DNA of 64,000 nucleotides from the NCBI GenBank assembly GCA_025769875.1, contig JAGFNK010000064.1:96788-160787 (forward strand). The letters run 5' to 3'. Each line of letters begins with the position of its first letter. The first letter of the stretch is position 1. Source of the DNA: Russula earlei (lineage: Eukaryota > Basidiomycota > Agaricomycetes > Russulales > Russulaceae). The notes below the pieces were generated by a model. It did not search any database, was not told the DNA's origin, and was given only the letters and a program-made list of their open reading frames with translations. Below are positions 46,281 to 55,476 of this stretch, piece after piece. Made by a program: the position numbers and the translations under genes.

Positions 46281-47918
46281 ATGGCCGAGTACGACCTCAC
46301 AAGGACGATTATTCCCTACCTGGACCGACATTTAGTCTTTCCTTTACTCACCCATCTCCATGAAAATGGTCTTTTCGCCCCAGAGCAAGTCGCGGCTGCT
46401 CAATATGAACTTGCAAAGGGCACAAATATGGTTGATTATATCGTATCTCTCTATGAGCAATTGAACCCCGATTCGGAGGTCCCAGAAGGTGTGAGAGGAT
46501 CCAGGTTTTTACTCTCATATATTCGATTTGACGTACGCGCAAACAAGAATTTGCTGCCAAGAGAGAAAAGGCCGTGGCAATAAACGAGCAGCTTCAGCAA
46601 GAGGCGCAAGCTGTCCTAGATGTGATCGAGAACCCGGATGTTGCCCAGGCTCTGCGCCAGGACAAAAATCAAAACCTGACTTATCTCAAGGATAACTACG
46701 GTGTGAGTGACGATGCTTTACATCCCACATCTTGACCATAACAAGCTATGCTTTCTTAATTACACAGCTCACCCTCGAACAAATCACCGCATTATACAAC
46801 TTTGGAAAGTTTCAGTACACGTACGGAAACTATTCGGGCGCAGCCGATTACCTTTATCATTTCCGAGTACTTTCCACCGACACCGACCTGAACACTTCCG
46901 CGCACTGGGGCAAGCTTGCCTCGGACATCCTCACAGGGAAGTGGGACGTGGCACTCGAGGAGCTCAACACGCTGCGTGAGACGCTTGATGCGCGCGCAGG
47001 ATCGACTCCACTCGCATCGTCGGCAACACCTTCGCACGCGGAGCCCCTCGCAACGCTTCACTCGCGTGCGTGGCTCGTGCATTGGTCTCTCTTTGTGTAT
47101 TTCAACCACCCCGCCGGCCGCACCCTCCTCCTCGAGACATTCCTCGCCCCCGCCTACCTCTATACGATCCAGTCCGCTGCACCTTGGGTCCTACGTTACG
47201 TCGCCGTCGCTGCCGTGCTCTCGCGCAGGGTACAAGCGGGCAATGCGGCGGCGGCAGCTCCGATCAGCTCGCGCGTGCGACACGCGATACGGGAGGTGGT
47301 CAAGGTCGTACAACTGGAAGAGTACCAATACTCGGATCCAGTCACGAAGTTCCTCAAGGAGCTCTACGTTGAATTTGACTTCGAGGCCGCGCAGCGTGAG
47401 CTGCAGCTCGCCGAGCGCGTCGTTGGAAATGATTTTTTCCTAAGCGAGATCAGGGAGGAATTCCTTGACAATGCGCGCTACCTCATCAGTGAGGCGTACT
47501 GCCGCATCCACCAGCGGATCGACATTGCGTACGTTGTCCACTTTTTCGGAAGCGATGATAAGTCGTGCTGACCCGTCTATCCAAAGCGATCTCTCTGCCC
47601 GCCTCAACCTCTCACCAGATGAAGGCGAAAAATGGATCGTTAACCTCATCCGTGACACTCGAATGGCCGCTGACGCCAAGATAGACCTCGAAAAGGCAAG
47701 CTCATCCCCGTTGTCATACCGTCGGACTGACTGTCCTTTTGTAGAACGTTATCGAGATTCACCGCCCAGCACTGCCAATATATCAGTCCGTCATTGAGAA
47801 GACGCGTGGGCTGAGCATCCGAACTCAGGCGGTCGGCGCCGCACTGAGTCGGACAGGACAGCAGCAGCTTGCACAGCCTGTCCAGGAGCAATCGGCGATT
47901 GTTGAAGGTGCACGATAA
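46281..47918 (+). CDS. INT6: Translation initiation factor eIF3 subunit e (INT6)
   Basis: PCI-domain subunit of the eIF3 complex, which recruits mRNA to the 40S ribosome. Start at 46281 ([20 protein letters not shown]) and [17 protein letters not shown] match the family N-terminus. Introns (about 46,488-46,550, 46,700-46,767, 47,527-47,580 and 47,696-47,743) join LNPDSEVPE to [17 protein letters not shown], then YLKDNYG to [16 protein letters not shown]. The PCI region holds [40 protein letters not shown] and [20 protein letters not shown]. The C-terminus is [19 protein letters not shown]... with TAA at 47916-47918. The domain is complete. It is convergent with DLD1. Confidence 0.93.
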
Positions 47919-48131
47919 TGAAGCTTTTGTAATCTATATTGTCGTATCGTAAGGGGAAGTGTGGTTTACAATGGGGTTTACCATTCTCTTACTAGCACCT
48001 GGGAAATTTCCCTCGAAAGATAAATACCCTTGAAGTGGGTCTGCGAGAAATAGGGTCAATCATCATGCTATGTTTGGTCATTTAAGCGATTCAAAAATAA
48101 CTCTGAACCGGGCACACTCGTCCTACTATCC

Positions 48132-50484
48132 TCAAGTGTGGGATACGGTATTGTCGTCTGGGTATAGCTAGATGTCGCCCTTTGAATCACAGTCCGGCAA
48201 CGAAATTAGTGATAGGCCTACCTTTCCGGGATTCATGATTCCAAGGGGATCTATTGCCCGCTTGATTGTCTTCATCAGGGCGACTGTGCCTACACCGAGC
48301 TCTTCGGTCAAGAATGCCTTCTTTCCAATCCCGACGCCGTGTTCCCCAGTACCTGGAATGAATGTGCATATGAGTCTTAGGCGGAAGGGGGAAAGAGCGG
48401 TACGGCTTTACAAGTTCCGTCAAGCGCAAGTGAACGCTCGACCATGCGGTGCACGAGCCCACGCACAGTGTTCAGCTCCTCGTCCGTCTTGAAGGTAAGT
48501 ATGGTATGGAAATTTCCTTTAGGGTTGACGCCACATGATTAGCGGTCGGTTCACGAAATCGATTTCCGATATTTACCATCCCCTGCGTGGCCCACGATGG
48601 AATACAGGATGCCAGAGTGCTCGATGTCGTGCTGAGTCTCATATACGAGTTGTGGAAGCTTCGAGATAGGGACACTGTCCAACGTCAAGTAAGTGCGAGG
48701 GACACGTACACACGTAAGGCTTTGAAGCCACTTCGTTGGGACTGCTCACCACACGTCCGTTGACCAGACCTTTGCTCCCTCGCCTGCATACGCTAAGCTG
48801 GAGTATAGTCCATTCTTACGGTCCGCCCACATCGCCTCTGCCTCCTCCTGCGTTTTTGCGGGATAGAATTTATCCCCGCCGTGTGTTTTTACGATCTCCT
48901 TGACCACCTCAACGGATTCGGAGAGCGCGCTAGGCGTCGCTCCCTGCAGCTTGAAGAAAAGGTGGTCCGCGATATCATACTTCCGCGCAGGATTGCCCGC
49001 GGTAACGGTGGCACGCATGAATGCCGCGTCGACGAGTTCGATACATTCTGTGCAAATGGTTCAAAAACGTAAAGAAGAAATATAGAAATGGATCGGCGCA
49101 CGGACACCGATCCCCGTGTTCAGGATTTGGATGACGGCCTCGCTGGCCTTGCGCACGTTGGGGAATCGTGCTGTGGCGACGGTAGTTGGGATGACGGGTG
49201 CAAGGCGGATGGTCACTTCTGTGATGATGCCGAGGGTTCCCTCGGCGCCAATGAACAGTTTAGTCGTGTCAAATCCGGCTGACGACTTGCGGGATCGACG
49301 CCTTGTCTTTATCACTTCTCCAGAGGGAAGGACAACAGTCTACGGAAAACGATCAGCGGGATCTGGACGGAAAAGGACCAATACTGACCGCATTTAGAAA
49401 CCATTCTCCCTTTGCTGTACCATAGCGGACCGCGTTGGCTGAGGGGAGAAAGTCAGCCAGGGCGGGAATAGTGCCACAGTCGCACTGACTTCCTGAGCAG
49501 CCTGTGCTAAGCATGCCACCAACGGTCGCTGTGGGACCGGGATCGAGCTGGGAATAACAGTGAAGAAAAACTCGCATCCAGCTTTGATACGCACAGGAAA
49601 GAATAATGGAATGCCTTTCTCCTTCAAAGTTTCGTTGATCTCCATCCAACCTACGCCTGGCTGGCAGACAAGGTCTGAATCCTCCTCTGAAAAGTACAAA
49701 TTTTCAATTGACAGCAGAGAGTGTAGCTCGCAGAGAAGGAGCATACGATGGATGGCGATGATTTTGTCCATTCCGGACATATCAACACAAATGCCCCCAC
49801 CTTTCCACTATCAATACAGAACGAACACTGAGTTTGGAAAACCGTGCCACGGTAATTAACGAGGGGTGTTGTTACGCACGCCCGAAAAATGACCTTCCAG
49901 GCTCGTGCCGCCCGAATAAGGGATGATGGGCATACGGTACTTCCTGGCAACGTGAACAACCTTCACGACATCCTCGGTCGAGTCCGGATAGACCACGACG
50001 CTGTGCGGGCACCCTACATAAAATAGTTCAGCGAGCCATCGTCAGGTTCGTGATAAGTATTGTCAGGCGACGTACCAGGGTGATGCGCATTGGGAGAAAA
50101 CCCATGAGCCTCCAACTGGTCCTGGGCGGTCGTGACCGTACCTTCCGAGAATAACGACTTGAGTTCTTCGATTGCATGTGAAAAGTCCTCCGGTGAGCCG
50201 TAAACAGGTTTTGATGGGAGAGACTCAATGACATGACTTGGAAACGGGGCGTTTGAACGTGGGCCGAAGTATGCGCCGAAATAATAGCCTCCCAAGCCTA
50301 AGACAACACTCCCTAGTGCTAGCGCAAAAGGGTTTGACCCGACTCTGTTGCCCACTGGCACACCACCTGTTTCTGTACCGAGCGCGTGTGGGTAGTGACG
50401 GTGAGGACGCGAATGGTGCCTCACAATGCTGCTGTTGGAGGTAGGTACCGTCCGAGCTCTCCAGCTCCTCCGTAATAGCGGCAT
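48132..50484 (-). CDS. DLD1: Mitochondrial D-lactate dehydrogenase (cytochrome), FAD-linked
   Basis: Oxidises D-lactate to pyruvate, passing electrons to cytochrome c at the inner mitochondrial membrane. Start at 50484 gives an Arg/His-rich presequence ([16 protein letters not shown]) and a membrane span ([20 protein letters not shown]). The FAD-binding domain carries [54 protein letters not shown] and [15 protein letters not shown], then [20 protein letters not shown]. The C-terminal FAD-oxidase domain has [12 protein letters not shown] and VGHAGDGNFH, then [21 protein letters not shown] last intron (GTAGGC...ATCTAG) ends the protein as [15 protein letters not shown]. The gene appears intact. 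A TIR element lies only 56 bases before the ATG and may disturb its promoter. Confidence 0.93.
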
Positions 50485-50540
50485 GCTGACCTGGCTTGTC
50501 TCTGCTGTGACAGCGTTTCTTCCGCTTTGTGACTTAGGAG

Positions 50541-51577
50541 TACTGTACGAATTAAATCAATTCGTCACCCTGTGTGACCTGTGACCTCCCTGACGAAATA
50601 ATGGTTTCGTCAGGTTGGGTATTTTGTTGTGACCTGCAAAAAATTTTCGTCAGGGTTACAAAATTTGGAATTTTAACGCGTCGCGACGCTGTACTGTAGC
50701 GAGTCCGGGGACGCGCGAATCATGCTGACCGGTCCAAGCGGAAAGAGGAGAGAAGGGGGGGGGAGCAAGTGGTTCGCGCGACTATTGAGGCTTCTTGCTT
50801 TTCTCAGGCAGGGGTGATTGGGCTGCAAAGAGGGATCCTTATTCACTGCGCTACTACAGAGTAGCTAGGGTTTTTATGTATAGGACAGTACAAAGGAGAA
50901 TATGAAAGGAATCAGAGGACCATGAAAGGGAAGGAGAGCCATGAAAGGGAATCGAGACTGGTCAAGGCAGTCGAGGCGGTCATGAAAGGCTTTGAGACGC
51001 GAACGCGTCGAGTATGCTGGGGCGTGGCGTGCGCGCGTGGTCGGTGGCGAGGACTGGGCAATATGGTCGAGGTCTTGACGTCGGGTGTGAGGTCGTCGGC
51101 GTGCGGTCAGTGGCGAACGGCCTGGAATCGAGTCTTGCGGGCGTGTGGCATACGCGTGGTCGGTGGCAAGGGCTTGATGTTGGGCGCGAGGGAGGTGACT
51201 TGCGCGTGCGGTTGGTGGCAAGGGGTGGGCGAGCTGAGGCAAAGGAGAGGAGGAGGCGTCACGTCGTGTCGCATCTCGTTTCCGCACGTGGTTCTGTGGC
51301 CTGCCATACTGTAATCCTCGCACATCTGTTGCCATGATGATGCTGATGGATCGGACATGGAATGATGATAAAATAGTATTATCTATTCTAACGGAGACTT
51401 TCGTCATCAGAAAATGCCCTTGAGCAATTTTTAAAAATTTCAGGACTTTTTGAAAGCATTTTTGTGACCAAAATATGGTTTCGTCACTTGGCTCTGGGAC
51501 CTGTGACATTTGTGACATTCGTCAAATCAGGTAGGCCTGTGACCTGTGACCGATGAATTGATTTAATTGGTACAGTA
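50541..51577. mobile_element. TA-flanked TIR element (non-autonomous DNA transposon)
   Basis: The ends are inverted repeats: left CTGTACGAATTAAATCAATT (from 50543) and right the same inverted, with a single mismatch over 21 bases, ending at 51575. Each end is flanked by TA, the target duplication made by Tc1/mariner-type transposases. Direct GTGACCTGTGACC motifs lie just inside both ends. No transposase is encoded; the interior is mainly the GC-rich repeat copy 2. The minus-strand frame 50874-51518 inside is low-complexity and is not taken as a gene. Confidence 0.72.
50696..51275 (+). repeat. Dispersed GC-rich repeat, copy 2 (nested in TIR element)
   Basis: Same block order as copy 1 at 45,674: GTAGCGAGTCCGGGGAC, AAGAGGAGAGAAGG, AAAGAGGGATC, AGCTAGGGTTTTTATGTA, GGGGCGTGGCGTGCGCGC, GTCTTGACGTCGGG and GAGCTGAGGCAA. 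The spacing differs by small indels, and a TGGTCGGTGGCRAGG unit is repeated near the 3' side. It fills most of the TIR element, so either the repeat jumped into it or copy 1 is an end-truncated relative of the whole element. Confidence 0.78.
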
Positions 51578-51820
51578 ATATGCGCGCTTACTATCATGCT
51601 CTCTGACATGTATTTGCTACGGAAGATACTATTTCTCTCATCCCTACTTCCACCACTTCTGGCAGACAATGGTGGTGTAGTGCATGAAATGCTTCTCAGA
51701 CTCTATGACGGTTTCGGGCCGCTGGGGTGTTGGAGTGCAGCCTCAGCGTCACAGTTTAGTCATACACTCACGTGGCGCGTGACAAATGCATGGACATGTA
51801 TATAGTTCATTTTTCCGTCC

Positions 51821-51951
51821 CTCAGTCTTCTACAATAAGACTGAGGTTAGTCACACTCTCATTACCTACGTACACAACTAATTACACTTTTTGTAGCATT
51901 CGTTATAGGTCAGGATACCCACTTAGTGTAGTCTTCTACAATAAGACTGAG
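51821..51951. repeat. Two copies of a short perfect hairpin
   Basis: The sequence CTCAGTCTT-CTACAAT-AAGACTGAG (51,821-51,845) forms a 9-bp stem with a 7-base loop. The core AGTCTTCTACAATAAGACT recurs at 51,930-51,950, about 109 bases later. The DNA between holds nothing recognisable. The region 51,578-51,979 has no supported gene. Confidence 0.7.
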
Positions 51952-51979
51952 CATTCATTATAGATACCTCCCTATAGAT

Positions 51980-52548
51980 TGTTACGAACCAAGGCCAGGT
52001 CCTGACCGTAGATGGTCCTATTTCACTCAAGAGAGACCTCTCTCATTTTGCATTACCAACTCCCTTCCGTTTTCTGGGCTATCCCTCCTGCAGTGCAAGA
52101 TATTGCTATTGCAAAGGCACTATAACATGACCAGACACCCATTTCCTAATCGGGTAATCATCACGTGGCAGCCACATGGTCACCCAGCCACCAAGGACCC
52201 GAAACAGTGGCACAAACTCTTAGAAACTGTTGCATAAATCATCTGACATCATCCAGGCTCCAATGACATCATAGCTGACTGAGCGACTCCACAGTGACCT
52301 CATAGGCTCACTAAGCGCTCCACAGTGACATCATAATGACGTCATCGCTCCACAATGATCAGTAATGCGCTCAGTAAGCCTGAAACTTGACACAAGCAAG
52401 TTTATGCCTCTGTAGTCCTATTGGATGGTACCAAAGGGTCTAGAATAGTCCCAGGTCTTTGTAATCAACCCTGTACACTGTATATAAGCCCCAATGAAGC
52501 ATGGCAGTTGTCAGACTGTCCATTTGTGATACTCTCATCCTCCTGGGT
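51980..52548 (+). mobile_element. LTR of older chromovirus family, plus orientation
   Basis: It begins TGTTACGAACCAAGGCCAGG, a typical Ty3/Gypsy LTR start, and has a TATATAAG box at 52,481 near the end of the recognised part. It is the inverted counterpart of the sequence at 52,808-53,376, with only scattered differences. No polypurine tract precedes it and no coding region of its own element is adjacent, so it is a solo or truncated LTR. The exact 3' end is unclear because similarity stops at CCTGGGT. Confidence 0.75.
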
Positions 52549-52807
52549 GTCAAGACACGTACTGCTGATCACTAAGGACTCAGGAGCAGGTGGGCAAGGG
52601 TCGGAACAGATAGTACGCGGCGAAGGTGGCGTTGAACAAGAGGACGAGCCAAACGACAAGGAGGTACCAGATGGGGACTGGTAGGTGTTGCAAGAGACAA
52701 AGGCGAAGGCTGGAGGCCAGTGTAGCGAGGGGACTTTAAACAAGGCGGTCGTTGAAGAGTACCTTGGAAGCGAGGAGAATCTTTAGACTGAGCAGTCGCA
52801 GGGGAGT
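52549..52807. other. Spacer between the inverted LTRs
   Basis: 259 bases not shared by the two arms. On the minus strand one frame reads a hydrophobic run (PVPIWYLLVVWLVLLFNATF) ending at a stop near 52,585, and another gives a Ser/Pro/Cys-rich frame. Origin unknown; it could be LTR remainder, retroelement leader or captured sequence. Confidence 0.4.
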
Positions 52808-53376
52808 ACCCAGGAAGATGAGAGTATCACAAATGGACAGTCTGACGACTGCCATGCTTCATTGGGGCTTATATACAGTATACAGGGTTGATTACAAAGC
52901 ACTGGGACTATTCTAGACTCTTTGGTACCATCCAATAGGACTACAGAGGCATAAACTTGTTTGTGTCAACTTTCAGGCTTACTGAGCGCATTACTGATCA
53001 TAGTGGAGCGATGACATCATTATGATGTCACTGTGGAGTGCTTAGTGAGCCTATGAGGTCACTGTGGAGTTGCTCAGTCAGCCATGATGTCATTGGAGTC
53101 TTGATGACGTCAGATGATTTATGCAACAGTTTCTAAGAGTTTGTGCCACTGTTTCGGGTCCCTGGTGGCTGAGTGGCCATGTGGCTGCCACGCGATGATT
53201 ACCCGATTAGGAAACTGGTGCCTGGTCATGTTATAGTGCCTTTGCAATAGCAATATCTTGTACCGCAGGGGAAATAGCCCAGAAAATGGAAGGGAGTCGG
53301 CAATGCAAAGTGAGAGAGGTTTTTCTTGAGTAAAATAGGACAATCTTTGGCCAGGACTTGGCCTTGGTTCGTAACA
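52808..53376 (-). mobile_element. LTR of older chromovirus family, minus orientation (3' LTR)
   Basis: Read on the minus strand it starts TGTTACGAACCAAGGCCAAG at 53,376 and carries the TATATAAG-type box, matching the plus-strand copy at 51,980. It is preceded by a purine-rich tract and the integrase/chromodomain fragment on the same strand, so it is the 3' LTR of a minus-strand element. Confidence 0.78.
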
Positions 53377-53390
53377 TTCATCCCCTCTTT
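53377..53390 (-). other. Polypurine tract of the older element
   Basis: Minus strand AAAGAGGGGATGAA directly abuts the LTR start TGTTAC. This is the expected plus-strand DNA primer site of an LTR retrotransposon. Confidence 0.7.
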
Positions 53391-54708
53391 ATAGACTTGT
53401 TGCTCCTGCAACAGTAGGGATTCGTTTCTTTGGAAGGTGGAGTAGTTTGCATATGAAGAGTCGAAGTCTGTTCGTTCGTGGGGAGTTCTCCCTTGTTCTA
53501 TGATTTGCTTTGGGGATGGCTGTGGTCGATTGGGTGCATGTGGTCACAGGAGTTCTCTGAAAAGTTCGTTGGTAACAAGGATAAAGGTAGTCATCGACAG
53601 AGGTCATGATGAGAGTTGTTGGTTTAGGGGTTACTCCTGGTGGGAATTGTTCTAAGCGCCTTCAGATATTTCCGATGGAAGTCTTTAACAAGTGATTGCG
53701 CTCTTGATAGGTTAGATGCTGGCTCCCAAGTATTTTTCTGCAACCGTATACCCTTTCCATTTAACTAGGTATTGGATTCCTTTGCGGTTTGGGGAGAGCC
53801 GAGAGTTTAGGATCTGTTCTACTTCATATTGTTCTTCACCTTCGACCAATATTGGTGGCGGGTTTGAAAAGTTAGGACCATGGGCAATGGTTTCTTTGTA
53901 AGGTTTAATCAGGGAGTGGTGAAAAACCGGGTGTATTTTCCAAGACTTTGGTAGCTCGAGGCGAACGTTTACTGGATAGGCAGTGGTGACTTTGAATGGC
54001 CCATAGCGTCGAGGGGCTAGTTTTGCTTTTGGGTGAGTGGTTCGTAGATTCGTGGCTTCCAGCCATACTTGATCCCCTTCTTTAAAACAAAATGAACTAT
54101 AAAGTGCCTCAGTCGTTGATGCCAAGCTAGGGTGCAATAGTTCTTGAATTCAATTAACTCTCTCCTTGAACGTGTAGGTAGGTTTAATGCTAGGAAGGAT
54201 TGCTCCAGTAGATAACAGTGTAAATCAGTACTCCTAAGATCAGCACTATCAGGGGATTCAACAAGGGGTGATGCAAAGGGTTGGGTAGGTATAACAGGGG
54301 TAGGAATACGGTTGGTAAACAAGGGTATGTAGGTGTCAGGAGGGGTAGGAGGTAATGGTCTTTCGACAAGGAATCCTCTTGCGTTGGGGATTGTTTCTCT
54401 CTCCGGGGGTCGTTGGGACGATGCGCGTCTTCTGTGTCGAGGGGCCAGATTTATCGAATGGGGAGGTGGTAATCGCCTGGCATCCACAAGGTAATTCCGT
54501 CAGGAGTAGGAGGTGTGTCTGGTCGAAAGTTGCACGTGCAATATTCTGTTTTGCAGTTACACCTTGCTGTCCACAGGTTTGACTCAGTATTTTCTGTGCT
54601 GGCAGACCAACGTTCTTGGCTAGTTGGGACAGTGGTTTGAATCGGTGTGAGGGGTCGAGGGGCGAGACTTGAGGCTTCTAGGATTGCTGGGACAGAATAG
54701 TATGCAGG
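53391..54708 (-). pseudogene. Decayed chromovirus: integrase C-terminus and chromodomain
   Basis: Retroelement remnant. The frame 54137-53712 reads FCFKEGDQVWLEATNLR, YGPFKVTTAYPVNVRLELPK and WKIHPVFHHSLIKPYKET (the integrase C-terminal GPY/F region), then a chromodomain YEVEQILNSRLSPNRKG, IQYLVKWKGYT. It is frame-broken upstream (about 54,140) from a Pro/Arg-rich frame that runs to 54,487 and, in another frame, on to 54,708. No integrase catalytic core or reverse transcriptase is present in this fragment. It appears to be interrupted at 54,709 by the young element; the same minus frame can be followed into the DNA beyond 63,853. Confidence 0.75.
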
Positions 54709-54903
54709 TGTTAAGATTCTCTTGATTCTCGAACTGTCATCTGTTTTCTGCTGACTCGTCTGTGATTACTCATGTGTCTGCTTATCAATCTGGCTTAGTG
54801 ATTGCTTACTGATTGGCTGACTGATCATTTACTGATTGCTTAGTGATTGCTTACCGATTGCTTAGTGATTGCTTACTGACTAGCTGACTGATACTAGGAA
54901 AGA

Positions 54904-54923
54904 ATGACTCACGCGTGAGTCAT
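54904..54923. promoter_or_regulatory. Palindromic double TGACTCA (Gcn4/AP-1 type) site
   Basis: Perfect 20-base palindrome ATGACTCACGCGTGAGTCAT, repeated in the 3' LTR at 63,485-63,504. TGACTCA is the consensus for bZIP factors of the Gcn4/AP-1 class. It lies about 105 bases upstream of the TATA box. Confidence 0.6.
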
Positions 54924-55027
54924 TTCCAACATTCTGAATTGCGCTTTCTGTATTTGGATACTACTGGTTCTCAGCTACTTACACCCCGAGTTTCGTACGA
55001 AACGGATCAGTAGTTATCGAGATATCG

Positions 55028-55035
55028 TATAAATA
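55028..55035 (+). promoter_or_regulatory. LTR TATA box
   Basis: TATAAATA, 33 bases before the 14-mer (55,061-55,074) predicted to form the RNA 5' end. The spacing fits a eukaryotic TATA promoter. Confidence 0.65.
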
Positions 55036-55050
55036 GTCTGAGGTACCAAG

Positions 55051-55073
55051 AAGTCGAGCCTTACGCTCGACTT
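55051..55073. other. Hairpin overlapping predicted transcription start
   Basis: AAGTCGAGC-CTTAC-GCTCGACTT, a 9-bp perfect stem with a 5-base loop. Its 3' half overlaps the sequence complementary to the primer-binding site. Confidence 0.6.
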
Positions 55074-55272
55074 ACACCTTTTCACAAAATCGACCATTTT
55101 GTCAAACGATCTAAACAAATTATAGTGCAGACTCTAACTGAAAGAGGCCCCTCTCTTTTCTACATTCAATCTTCCTGAGATAATATCAAAGGGTTCGAAG
55201 TCTAGTGCTTGAACTATATCAAGCAACTCTTTCACAAGAAGAGTCGGCACTAAGATCTATCAGATCTTAACA

Positions 55273-55286
55273 TAAGTTGAGCGTAA
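55273..55286 (+). other. Primer-binding site, self-complementary to the RNA 5' end
   Basis: TAAGTTGAGCGTAA starts on the first base after the LTR. Its 14 bases can all pair, with one G-U wobble, to TTACGCTCGACTTA at 55,061-55,074 in the LTR. This matches the self-priming used by Tf1/sushi-group retrotransposons. I did not compare it with tRNA 3' ends. Confidence 0.65.
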
Positions 55287-55476
55287 CTTACCTTTGCACC
55301 AAGTAGGAGCAAAATTCGGATCCCAACTTATGCAGAAGTAGTCATAGGGAGGAACCTGTATCGATTAGGAATTCCTCCAAGACTTTATATCCTGGAAAAG
55401 AAGGATATAGAACATAGTCAAATCCATTGGTATTTTTGCCAGGAAAAAGCTTGTCGGTATCATAACTGAAAGCTAG

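Larger units (their letters stand above)
54709..55272 (+). repeat. 5' LTR of young chromovirus
   Basis: Starts TGTTAAGATTCTC and ends GATCTTAACA, so it has TG...CA ends and a TGTTAAGA/TCTTAACA terminal inversion. It contains a degenerate tandem array of GATTGCTTA(G/C)T units (about 54,794-54,892), a 20-base perfect palindrome with two TGACTCA boxes (54,904-54,923), a TATAAATA box (55,028) and a 9-bp hairpin (55,051-55,073). Confidence 0.95.

Noticed and set aside
50874..51518. 214-codon minus-strand frame inside the TIR element, considered as a transposase
   Set aside because: Low-complexity Arg/His/Pro sequence from the GC-rich repeat, with no DDE/DDD pattern.
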